From assembly GCA_947176115.1 (NCBI GenBank), contig CAMWPK010000072.1, forward strand, positions 1 through 7,613: DNA of 7,613 nucleotides, written 5' to 3'. Position 1 is the stretch's first letter, and each line of letters starts with the position of its first letter. This document shows positions 1 to 6,521 of this stretch, piece by piece. The DNA is from an uncultured Clostridia bacterium (lineage in GTDB: Bacteria; Bacillota; Clostridia; Christensenellales; UBA3700). A program made the translations under genes and the position numbers. Under the pieces are notes generated by a model. It searched no databases. It saw nothing but the letters and a program-made list of their open reading frames with translations, and was not told the DNA's origin.

Positions 1-673
1 CTTTAATTGGGGCGGTTGTCAATCCTCTAAATTCGAATCCGATTGACGAAGCAAAATTTTTTATCTCCTCGCATACTCTTTGGTGAGTTTTTGAACTTAA
101 TACCAAACCTTTTTTACTTAATTCTTTTGCTCCGGCTTCAAATTGCGGTTTTATTAATGCAATCACTTCTCCGCCTCTCTTTAATAATGAATATACTGTA
201 GGTAAAATATACTTCAACGATATAAAACTTACGTCGATACTGGCAAAATCACAAGGCTCTCCCAGATCATCTACTGTGATATATCTTGCGTTGAGCCTAT
301 CCTTGATAATTACTCGACTATCGTTTTTTAATATATCGTCAAAAGCGCATTCTCCAACGTCAACAGCAAAGACTTTGTCTGCTCCGTTCTTGAGCATGCA
401 GTCGGTAAAACCGCCGTTAGAAGCGCCGATATCGACACAAACTTTGTTTTTTACGCTGTAATTAAAATCGTCAAAAGCCTTTTGGAGCTTGTCCCCGCCA
501 AGAGAAGAAAACTTGAAACTATCTAATATCTCAACTATTGAATTATCTTTTAACTCATATCCTGCTTTGGTAACAACGTTGCCGTCTATCTTAACAAAAC
601 TGCTTTCTATCATATGTTTTGCCTTAGTGCGTGTAATATTTTGAGTGGTCGAAAGATAAATATCTAATCTCAT
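1..673 (-). CDS. tlyA: TlyA family rRNA 2'-O-methyltransferase (S4 plus FtsJ-like), 3' end outside window
   Basis: This is the first 224 residues of a protein of about 270; the frame is open to the left edge, so the last part is missing. Residues 1-60 form an S4 RNA-binding domain (starts MRLDIYLSTT, with R15-T16-K17 and later V27-K28-I29-D30-G31). The rest is an FtsJ-like Rossmann methyltransferase with the SAM-binding motif V80-D81-I82-G83-A84-S85-N86-G87-G88-F89-T90-D91. Likely catalytic residues are K65, D147 (in SIDVSF) and K175 (in IKPQFEAG). In characterised members TlyA methylates ribose 2'-O positions of 16S and 23S rRNA; the old name 'hemolysin A' is misleading. The ATG is 11 nt after the TAA that ends the full dxs frame, with no good Shine-Dalgarno, so translation probably depends on ribosomes finishing dxs, which is relevant to the TGA within dxs. 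dxs-tlyA adjacency is standard in Firmicutes. I infer the exact target from the family. Confidence 0.93.
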   Translation of the reverse strand, partial: MRLDIYLSTTQNITRTKAKHMIESSFVKIDGNVVTKAGYELKDNSIVEILDSFKFSSLGGDKLQKAFDDFNYSVKNKVCVDIGASNGGFTDCMLKNGADKVFAVDVGECAFDDILKNDSRVIIKDRLNARYITVDDLGEPCDFASIDVSFISLKYILPTVYSLLKRGGEVIALIKPQFEAGAKELSKKGLVLSSKTHQRVCEEIKNFASSIGFEFRGLTTAPIK

Positions 674-684
674 ATACTTATAAA

Positions 685-828
685 TTAAAGTTTGCTTTTT
701 ACAAATTGAGTTATGCTTTCGCTATCCAGACCAACTTCTTTAAGCAGTTCTTTTCGAGTTGCGACAGCGTAATTCCTGTTGGGTACATTTACGCCGTAAA
801 TCTTGGTTGATTTATCCTGACACGTGTT
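685..828 (-). pseudogene. dxs: 3' part of dxs after an in-frame TGA (last 47 codons of the transketolase C domain)
   Basis: After the TGA at 829-831 the same frame continues for 47 sense codons to TAA at 685-687. The peptide begins NTCQDKSTKIYG and ends with VGLDSESITQFVKSKL. It matches the expected end of Dxs: a strand (KIYGVNVPN) in the position of the usual 'GIPD' segment, then a helix with KELLKEVGLD and a last helix SITQFVKSKL, equivalent to the family's 'EELLKELGLD' ending. There is no ATG, GTG or TTG with a Shine-Dalgarno directly after the TGA that would make it a separate gene. It accounts for nearly all of the 155-nt interval between the TGA and tlyA. Whether it is translated by UGA suppression, is lost, or reflects a base-call error cannot be decided here. 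It is labelled pseudogene only because the standard reading excludes it. Confidence 0.85.
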
Positions 829-2376
829 TCACTTATCAAGAACTTGTGAATAAATCGAATTTTGCATAATATATTCTTCAAAGAAAAAGAGTTCTTTACC
901 GCGTAAAGTATTGAGCATTTCTTCATCGCAATGACTGATAAATCTCGCGTTGATCACATCGACGTCTATGCCTTGAGCTTTCAATTCTTTAGCGCTTTTG
1001 CATACGTTTGCTAGAGTTTCGCCGTTGGAAATCAAAACTACTTGACTGCCAGAAGACTTTATCCATTCCCATTTCCCCAATGAAATTGGAGTATGTACAG
1101 AATATTCGCAAGGTATTTCGCTCTTTGGATAGCGAATTGCAATAGGAGAACTATAATTCTGCGCCCAAGACAATATTTCTTTTAACTCCTCTCCGTCTTT
1201 AGGCGCAAAGATAGTCATATTGGGAGTTGCGCTAAGATATGCTACGTCATATAGACCTTGGTGAGTTTCGCCGTCCCCGCCGACAAATCCTGCTCTGTCA
1301 ATGCAGAATACTACCGGCAAATTGTTGATACATACGTCGTGCAGGACGCTATCGTAAGCGCGTTGTAAAAACGTAGAATATATCGCTACGTACGGCTTAG
1401 CTCCAGACAAAGCTAGTCCTGCTGACATAGTAACTGCATGTCCCTCGGCAATACCTACGTCTACAAATCTTTGAGGAAATCTTTGAGCAAAATTGCTTAG
1501 TCCCGTTCCGTCTGTCATAGCGGCGGTTATAGCGAAAATATTGTTGTTATTTTCGGCAAGACTTTCAAGCGTATCTCCAAATACACTGCCGTAAGTCGGA
1601 TTAGTATTGCTAGCGCTAACACTGTGAAACTTTGACGGATTGAGTTCTGCCTCTTTTAAGCCTTTGCCTTTTTTAGTTACTACGTGCAAAATCAAAGTCT
1701 TTTGCGAATTTTTTGCATACTTAAATTTATCAATAAGTTGGGAGATGTTGTGTCCGTCAATGTTATTTAGAGCCTCGATATCGAGGAAAGAAGATTCACT
1801 GCCGTGCCCGCGTAATATTTTTAGATATTCGTTGATAAATCCTACGTTATCGGATATTGACATGTTGTTGTCATTTATTATAAAAATAACTTTTTTATTG
1901 AGTGTTAGTACGTCATTGAGCGCTTCAAAAAACAGTCCGCCTGTCATTGCGCCGTCACCTATAAGACAAATTATATTGCCGTCTACGTTACCCCTTGCCA
2001 TACCGCAAGCAATAGAAAGCGCTGTCGAAGCGTGACCGCTATTGACGGTATCGTATTCGCTCTCTTCTCTTTTGGGAAAACCGTTTAGACCGTCTTTTTG
2101 TCTTAAAGTATCAAATTTGTCAAGTCTGCCGGTAAGTATCTTGTAAGCGTAGCATTGATGTCCTACGTCAAAAATTAGCTTGTCTTTGGGGAAATCAAAT
2201 ACGTAATTTAATGCGCATGTCAAATCTACAACACCTAAATTAGAAGCTAAATGTCCGCCATTGGCAAGCGTATATTTTGTAATAACGCTTCTCAAATCAT
2301 TTGCCAAAAGTTCAAGCTCCTCTAATGAAAGATTTTTGATGTCTTCGGGCAATTTAATTTTGTTAAGAATTTGCAT
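829..2376 (-). CDS. dxs: 1-deoxy-D-xylulose-5-phosphate synthase, frame interrupted by TGA at residue 516
   Basis: Dxs condenses pyruvate and glyceraldehyde 3-phosphate to DXP with ThDP, the first MEP-pathway step, which also feeds thiamine and pyridoxal synthesis. Visible motifs: HLASNLGVVDLT (H42), DVGHQ (H73), GHAST (H115), the ThDP/Mg signature GDGA (140-143) through NDNN (168-171), DGH (207-209), the KKGKG and FHSV segment (235-252), the pyrimidine-domain catalytic glutamate E311 in DVGIAEGHAVT, and DGETHQG (H372). The transketolase C domain starts near residue 437. The standard reading stops at residue 515, about 100 short of the usual 620. The same frame resumes after the TGA and gives 563 residues in total. 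The remaining shortness comes from a reduced linker between residues 175 and 207. The ATG overlaps the upstream TAA (TAATG) and follows GAGGA at 2384-2388 by 7 nt. Identity is certain; function of the truncated form is doubtful. Confidence 0.95.
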   Translation of the reverse strand: MQILNKIKLPEDIKNLSLEELELLANDLRSVITKYTLANGGHLASNLGVVDLTCALNYVFDFPKDKLIFDVGHQCYAYKILTGRLDKFDTLRQKDGLNGFPKREESEYDTVNSGHASTALSIACGMARGNVDGNIICLIGDGAMTGGLFFEALNDVLTLNKKVIFIINDNNMSISDNVGFINEYLKILRGHGSESSFLDIEALNNIDGHNISQLIDKFKYAKNSQKTLILHVVTKKGKGLKEAELNPSKFHSVSASNTNPTYGSVFGDTLESLAENNNNIFAITAAMTDGTGLSNFAQRFPQRFVDVGIAEGHAVTMSAGLALSGAKPYVAIYSTFLQRAYDSVLHDVCINNLPVVFCIDRAGFVGGDGETHQGLYDVAYLSATPNMTIFAPKDGEELKEILSWAQNYSSPIAIRYPKSEIPCEYSVHTPISLGKWEWIKSSGSQVVLISNGETLANVCKSAKELKAQGIDVDVINARFISHCDEEMLNTLRGKELFFFEEYIMQNSIYSQVLDK

Positions 2377-2951
2377 TACTTCTTCCTCTTTATTGTAAAT
2401 TTTGAACTGAATAAGCCTATCATTCTTGCCGACATAAAGACAAATTCAGCGCTATTTTTGACGGCAATTTTTTTAAGCGAAGCCTTACCGCCCACCGTTA
2501 CTGCGGCAATTATGCTTGATATAATAATCGTAGCCCAATGGCTTCCTTGTCCGCTTAAGCTCAGTTCAATAACTATTGATGCTCCGCAAGCCCCGCTCAA
2601 TATCCCGCTCATATCTCCTATGACGTCAGCGCAGATATTGTTGACTTTTTCTGCGTTGCGAATAAGTCTTAAAGCGATGCCGTACTCCTTTGTAAAACGA
2701 GCATACTTAGCCATTTTTTCTTCGCTACAAGAAGCTACGCTCAAGCCTATTCCGTCAAATATTATACTGATAAGTATCATAAATGACAAGAGCATTATTG
2801 ATATTATTATATCGCTTTTTGAAGTGGTGATTTGAGATATAAAACTGCAAATTACCGCTCCGATAAAAGTAAACAACGTTATTTTTATAACCCAAGTCTC
2901 CGCAATATTTAACTTTGCTCGACTGTGCTTTTTCTTATTTTTTTTGCTCAT
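2376..2951 (-). CDS. Small CorB/CNNM-like (DUF21-related) four-helix membrane protein
   Basis: This is a 191-residue integral membrane protein. The N-terminus is very basic (MSKKNKKKHSRAK), followed by hydrophobic segments near residues 21-40, 47-73, 110-131 and 137-155, and a basic tail KRKK. The block IIFDGIGLSVASCSEEKMAKYA (64-85, in two overlapping parts) and the following LIRNAEKVNNICADVIGDMSGILSGA region resemble short Clostridia proteins annotated 'Mg2+ and Co2+ transporter CorB', related to the N-terminal membrane domain of CNNM/CorC proteins. No CBS or CorC-HlyC domain follows, so ion transport is not shown; it could be a regulatory or structural membrane protein. It lies between ispA and dxs, where B. 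subtilis has no gene, 36 nt after ispA, and its TAA overlaps the dxs ATG. I see no Shine-Dalgarno before its ATG. The family match is from memory of sequence pattern. Confidence 0.8.
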   Translation of the reverse strand: MSKKNKKKHSRAKLNIAETWVIKITLFTFIGAVICSFISQITTSKSDIIISIMLLSFMILISIIFDGIGLSVASCSEEKMAKYARFTKEYGIALRLIRNAEKVNNICADVIGDMSGILSGACGASIVIELSLSGQGSHWATIIISSIIAAVTVGGKASLKKIAVKNSAEFVFMSARMIGLFSSKFTIKRKK

Positions 2952-2987
2952 ATTATAAAATATGGGCTAAAATTATTATATATGCAA

Positions 2988-3863
2988 TCAGTTGGTTCTA
3001 TTGCTCAAAAACTTACACAAATCAATAAGATTTTGAGATTTTTTGCCATACGCGCCAATTTTTGCGATTGCGTCTTCTTCTAATACTTTGATATATTCTT
3101 TGGCTTTATCAATACCTAATATGTCTACAATGCTCTTTTTGTCGTTGGCGACGTCTTGATTCACCTCTTTGCCAAGAGCCTGGGCAGTAGACGTTCTGTC
3201 CAATATATCATCAACAATTTGGAATATCTCTCCCAAATTTTGCGCATACGTTTCTAGCGCTTCTATCTCTTTATCGTCTGCTCCGCACCTGATAGCCGAT
3301 CCAACCAACGCGCCTCTGATAAGGCAAGACGTCTTTAATCTGTTGAGCCTAGTCAACTCTTCTATACCGAAGTTTTCTTTGCTCTCGTTGGCAAGGTCAA
3401 GACACTGACCGCCTATCATACCATTGACTCCGCTCATATTCGCAATATATTTCATTGCTTTAAGCATATTTATATCAAAAGTTTTATCCCCAAGCATAAC
3501 TTCAAATGCCATATTGAGAAGCGCGTCGCCGGCAAGCACTGCCATACCTTCGCCGTAGACTACGTGCGCCGTAGGCTTTCCGCGTCGCAAATTATCGTCG
3601 TCCATACAAGGCAAATCATCGTGAACCAAAGAATATGAATGTATCATTTCTATGCCTACTGCCAAATTCTTGACATAATTTGCGTCTTTTCCGCAAAATT
3701 CTGCTCCTAAGTAGCAAAGCGCAGGTCTAATTCTCTTGCCACCGTTTGCTACACCGTAGCTCAACGCTTCAAATATCGGTTGAATATCGCAATTATATTC
3801 AATAAGAATTTCTTGCAACTGCTTTTCGAATATTCTTTTATACTCGGCAAGTATTTCTTTCAT
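2988..3863 (-). CDS. ispA: Farnesyl diphosphate synthase (trans-isoprenyl diphosphate synthase)
   Basis: The 291-residue length is normal for bacterial IspA. It joins isopentenyl diphosphate to dimethylallyl and geranyl diphosphate to make farnesyl diphosphate in the cytosol. The first aspartate-rich motif is D82-D83-L-P-C-M-D88 followed by D-D-N-L-R-R-G-K-P-T, with the two-residue insertion typical of type II (bacterial) FPP synthases. Tyr77, five residues before it, is the known chain-length determinant position and favours a C15 product. The second motif is DDILD at 218-222. GGKRIRP (41-47) and GGQCLDL (151-157) bind the diphosphates. The ATG overlaps the xseB TAA (TAATG), and GAGGT at 3870-3874 lies 6 nt upstream. 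The stop is TGA, followed in frame by three codons and then TAA. Product length (C15 rather than C10 or C20) is inferred from Tyr77 and the insertion. Confidence 0.95.
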   Translation of the reverse strand: MKEILAEYKRIFEKQLQEILIEYNCDIQPIFEALSYGVANGGKRIRPALCYLGAEFCGKDANYVKNLAVGIEMIHSYSLVHDDLPCMDDDNLRRGKPTAHVVYGEGMAVLAGDALLNMAFEVMLGDKTFDINMLKAMKYIANMSGVNGMIGGQCLDLANESKENFGIEELTRLNRLKTSCLIRGALVGSAIRCGADDKEIEALETYAQNLGEIFQIVDDILDRTSTAQALGKEVNQDVANDKKSIVDILGIDKAKEYIKVLEEDAIAKIGAYGKKSQNLIDLCKFLSNRTN

Positions 3864-4075
3864 TATTCTACCTCGACCAACTTTTCCACAAGCCCTTGTT
3901 GACTTTCTTCTAAAATGGCTATTTTACCTTTTACTTCATTGAGTTTATCTGCGCAATCCAAGCAAAGTTTCATTCCTTTAGAATACAACTCAACACTCTC
4001 CTCCAAAGTTAGTTTTCCGCTTTCCAACTTATCGACAATGACGTCAAGTTCTTTAATAGATTCTTCAAATTTCAT
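3863..4075 (-). CDS. xseB: Exodeoxyribonuclease VII small subunit
   Basis: The protein has 70 residues, beginning MKFEESIKELDVIVDKLESG, and matches the XseB family along its length: two helices with the hallmark LESGKLTLEESVELYSKGM segment and a coiled-coil tail ending in KIAILEE. Several XseB chains bind one XseA to form exonuclease VII, which degrades single-stranded DNA in both directions. An in-frame ATG exists upstream at 4112-4114, but the internal ATG at 4073-4075 is preferred: it has GGAGG at 4082-4086 with a 6-nt spacer, and homologues start at 'MKFEE'. With this start the gene overlaps the end of xseA by 11 nt and its TAA overlaps the ispA ATG, so the xseA-xseB-ispA block is probably translationally coupled. 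Confidence 0.93.
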   Translation of the reverse strand: MKFEESIKELDVIVDKLESGKLTLEESVELYSKGMKLCLDCADKLNEVKGKIAILEESQQGLVEKLVEVE

Positions 4076-5252
4076 TACTAACCTCCGTAATTGTAGCATT
4101 AAGTTGTCCGTCATGCGTTTTAAGAGATACTGTATCTCCTTGTCGCAAATGCTTTGCAGATGACACGGCTTGTCCGTCTTTGCTTACGTACCAATAACCT
4201 TTTTGCAAAATGCCCAGCGGATTATCTGCCGTAAGCCTAGTCAGTACGTTTGTATATCTTAATTCAGACCTAGATAACGCCTTTTCAATTTGACTTTTAA
4301 GATTTTGCGCGTATGAGTTGACGATATTAGCGTTTTGCATATAATTCAACGTTACTTTCGACTTTATCAAATTTACTTTGTTATTTAAGTCTTTAGCCTT
4401 AAATGCAACTTCATTTACTAAAGCGCCTTTCATTCTCTTACCACAACGCGCAATGTATGCTTTTAGTTCATGCTCGTCGTAGGCTACCTTTTCCGCCGCC
4501 GCCGTAGGAGTAGCGGATCTATAGTCGGCTACTTCATCGCATAGCGTCACATCGCTCTCATGACCTACCGCAGATATCACGGGCGTCTTGCATCTAAATA
4601 TTGCCCTCACAAGTTCTTCTTCATTAAAAGGCATTAAATCTTCTGCCGAACCTCCGCCCCTTGCTATGATAATGACGTCAAAGTTCATTTTATCAACCAA
4701 TTCAATTGCCTTAATTATATCTTTATGGGCGTCTAGACCTTGTACCTTGACGTCTTTGACGTATATGTTAATTATATTATTCTTACGTCTTACCGTCTTT
4801 TTTATATCCTTAATTACCGCTCCATTAACGGAAGTAATTACGCATACGTCGGTGGGATATGGCGGTATAGGCTTTTTATACGCTATATCAAAAAGTCCCT
4901 CTTTAGCTAATTTAGCTTTTAGCAATTCTAACTTATATGCTAGCAATCCCTTACCGATTGAAGTTATACTGTCAACGATAAAGTTTAGCCTGCCACCTTT
5001 TGTATAATAATCTATAGAACCTTTGAGTACTACGCTCTCTCCGTCTTTAGGGATATAGGTCTTTGCGCAGTTAAAGCAGTTGCAGGCAATCTGACAATTC
5101 TCATCTTTTAGAGTAAAATATGCGTGTCCCTTTGTAACTTTGAACCCCGATACTTCTCCCGCTACGTTGATGTCATGCAATAACTCTTCCGCGCGAAAAA
5201 TCGAATTAATATAGTTGTTGAGCGCTGTAACGTTAAGTATATTGCCGTACAT
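4065..5252 (-). CDS. xseA: Exodeoxyribonuclease VII large subunit
   Basis: This 395-residue catalytic subunit of exonuclease VII cuts single-stranded DNA to oligonucleotides and acts in mismatch repair and damage processing. The N-terminal OB fold (about 1-97) contains VAGEVSG (30-36) and GHAYFTLKDE (42-51). The nuclease core contains GAVIKDI (D149), ARGGGSAEDL (R198) and AVGHESD (H231, D234), which match the conserved Asp, Arg, His and Asp required in E. coli XseA, plus FNEEELVRAIF and ADYRSATPTAAAE. The coiled-coil region covers about 255-335, and the C-terminal segment GILQKGYWYVSKDG...GD is typical. The OB fold is slightly compact and carries four cysteines (53, 57, 59, 62). The ATG overlaps the folD TAA by one base; the only Shine-Dalgarno is a weak, distant GAGAG. 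It ends with TGA inside the start of xseB. Confidence 0.95.
   Translation of the reverse strand: MYGNILNVTALNNYINSIFRAEELLHDINVAGEVSGFKVTKGHAYFTLKDENCQIACNCFNCAKTYIPKDGESVVLKGSIDYYTKGGRLNFIVDSITSIGKGLLAYKLELLKAKLAKEGLFDIAYKKPIPPYPTDVCVITSVNGAVIKDIKKTVRRKNNIINIYVKDVKVQGLDAHKDIIKAIELVDKMNFDVIIIARGGGSAEDLMPFNEEELVRAIFRCKTPVISAVGHESDVTLCDEVADYRSATPTAAAEKVAYDEHELKAYIARCGKRMKGALVNEVAFKAKDLNNKVNLIKSKVTLNYMQNANIVNSYAQNLKSQIEKALSRSELRYTNVLTRLTADNPLGILQKGYWYVSKDGQAVSSAKHLRQGDTVSLKTHDGQLNATITEVSNEI
4082..4086 (-). promoter_or_regulatory. Ribosome binding site that fixes the xseB start
   Basis: GGAGG with a 6-nt spacer (TTAGTA) to the ATG at 4073-4075, located inside the last codons of xseA. It supports the short 70-residue XseB and coupling of its translation to xseA. 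Confidence 0.9.
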
Positions 5253-6100
5253 TAGTTCTCGCTCTCTCTAGCTTTTGCGCATGCAAGAGTATTGTACAAT
5301 AGCATAGAGATGGTCATCGGTCCTACTCCTCCGGGAACAGGAGAAATAAATGAAGCCTTGGGAGCTACGCTGTCAAAATCTACATCTCCGCAAAGTTTGC
5401 CGTCCACTCTGTTTATGCCCACGTCTATGACGATTGCTCCATCTTTAACCATATCCGCAGTGACAAATTTAGGTTTACCTATAGCTACTACTAAAATATC
5501 TGCTTGCTTAGTTATTTCCGCCATATTCTTGGTTTTGCTATGGCATACGGTGACAGTGCAATTTGCGTTGAGAAGCAACATGGCCATAGGCTTGCCTACC
5601 GTATTGCTTCTTCCGAGTACGACTGCATTCTTGCCGGCCAATTCTACTCCCGTGTATTCCAACATATGCATTACGCCAAGCGGAGTGCATGATACCGTAC
5701 GAGGTCTATTTAGGCAAAGACAACCTATATTCGAGGCATTGAAGCCGTCTACGTCTTTGCTGTCGGGTATATGCGCAAGTATCTTTTCTTCGTCATATCC
5801 TTTTGGCAGTGGAAGTTGAACTAATATTCCGTCAACGGTAACGTCGCTTGCCAAACTCTTGATTTTATTGATAATCTCGTCCTGAGGAGTGCCGTCTGCG
5901 TATTCATAGGACAGAGAATTGAATCCCACTTGCTTACATCCGTTGATTTTGTTGCGAACGTAAGTTTGCGATGCAGGGTCTTCTCCTACAATTATTACCG
6001 CTAAAGTAGGTTTCCTACCGTATTTACTTTCAAAAACCTGCGTTTCGGCTGTTATTTTTTCCAAAGTCTTGGACGCTACTTCTTTTCCGTATATAAGCAT
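5252..6100 (-). CDS. folD: Bifunctional methylene-THF dehydrogenase / methenyl-THF cyclohydrolase
   Basis: The protein has 282 residues, full family length. FolD interconverts 5,10-methylene-THF and 10-formyl-THF with NADP(H), supplying one-carbon units for purines and formyl-Met. Key motifs: SQTYVRNKINGC with catalytic Y47 and K51; QLPLP at 95-99; KDVDGF at 115-120 (D118); the NAD(P)-binding segment GRSNTVGKP at 163-171; and the C-terminal signature PVPGGVGPMT at 254-263. All family catalytic residues are present. The ATG lies one base after the nusB TAA, with GAGGT at 6106-6110 as ribosome binding site, itself formed by the last nusB codons. The TAA overlaps the xseA ATG. folD-xseA-xseB is a standard cluster in Firmicutes. 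Confidence 0.97.
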   Translation of the reverse strand: MLIYGKEVASKTLEKITAETQVFESKYGRKPTLAVIIVGEDPASQTYVRNKINGCKQVGFNSLSYEYADGTPQDEIINKIKSLASDVTVDGILVQLPLPKGYDEEKILAHIPDSKDVDGFNASNIGCLCLNRPRTVSCTPLGVMHMLEYTGVELAGKNAVVLGRSNTVGKPMAMLLLNANCTVTVCHSKTKNMAEITKQADILVVAIGKPKFVTADMVKDGAIVIDVGINRVDGKLCGDVDFDSVAPKASFISPVPGGVGPMTISMLLYNTLACAKARESEN

Positions 6101-6101
6101 A

Positions 6102-6509
6102 TTATACCTCTTTTAAGACATTATAGACACCCTTAAGGACGCCATTGACAAACTTTGAACTATTCTCCGTTGAGAAAGATTTGACTATATCAATTACTTC
6201 ATTGATAGATACTGCAAGAGGTATATCCGGCATATACTTCATCTCATAGCAAGCAAGCAACAGCGCCGACAAGTCGGGTTTGTAAATTCTATCGACCTTG
6301 AAATTTTTGCTGTTATCGGCAATCAAAGTCATGAGTTCGTCATAATTGTTTTTGACGCCATATACAACTTCGCGAATATATTCCCCGTCTTTCTCTTGAA
6401 TATCTTCGGCTTCTAACATAGTAGACAAAGCCTGCTCGTCGATTTCTTTAGAAAATAAATATCCGAATATAAGTTGATATGCGTTCAAACGCGCATTCCT
6501 TCTGCTCAT
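6102..6509 (-). CDS. nusB: Transcription antitermination protein NusB
   Basis: This 135-residue protein has the usual length and the all-helical NusB pattern. The arginine-rich start (MSRRNARLNAYQLIF) binds boxA RNA. Later hallmarks are YIREVVYGVKNNYDEL (44-59), DLSALLLACYEMKYMPDIPLAVSINEVIDIVKSFS (79-113, in consecutive pieces) and KFVNGVLKGVY (119-129). With NusE (S10) it binds boxA of rRNA leaders and prevents early termination. The ATG is 12 nt after the asp23 TGA and in the same reading frame; a purine-rich AAGAAGAG just before it is a modest Shine-Dalgarno. The gap to folD is one base. Confidence 0.95.
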   Translation of the reverse strand: MSRRNARLNAYQLIFGYLFSKEIDEQALSTMLEAEDIQEKDGEYIREVVYGVKNNYDELMTLIADNSKNFKVDRIYKPDLSALLLACYEMKYMPDIPLAVSINEVIDIVKSFSTENSSKFVNGVLKGVYNVLKEV

Positions 6510-6521
6510 TTCTCTTCTTAA

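Noticed and set aside
787..831. Selenocysteine at the dxs TGA, with a downstream hairpin (ATTTAC, loop GGC, GTAAAT on the minus strand) beginning 27 nt after the TGA.
   Set aside because: The hairpin is short, AT-rich and rather far from the TGA. The residue lies in a variable loop away from the active site, and Dxs has no known Cys or Sec function there. A search for selA, selB and selC in the genome would be needed to revive it.
829..831. Genome-wide UGA reassignment (genetic code 4 or 25).
   Set aside because: Trp is encoded by TGG in dxs, xseA and the CorB-like gene. TGA ends xseA, ispA and asp23 at the expected family ends, and a sense reading would fuse asp23 to nusB.
811..840. Ribosome bypassing across the dxs TGA, because Asp-Lys codons occur just before it (GAT AAG) and again five codons after it (GAT AAA).
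   Set aside because: The two-codon repeat is easily chance, and there is no take-off stem-loop. Simple readthrough or sequence error is more economical.
1640..2035. Plus-strand open frame of 131 codons opposite dxs.
   Set aside because: It lies wholly opposite conserved dxs codons, resembles no protein family I know and has no ribosome binding site that I can see. It is a reading-frame shadow.
3863..4114. Longer 83-residue XseB starting at 4114.
   Set aside because: The extra 13 residues are not part of the family, and the strong GGAGG lies just before the internal ATG at 4075.
5292..5819. Plus-strand open frame of 175 codons opposite folD.
   Set aside because: It is antisense to the most conserved parts of folD, with Ser/Pro/Thr-rich composition typical of shadow frames. 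The plus-strand frames opposite tlyA, xseA, ispA, the CorB-like gene and spoIIIAH were dismissed for the same reason.
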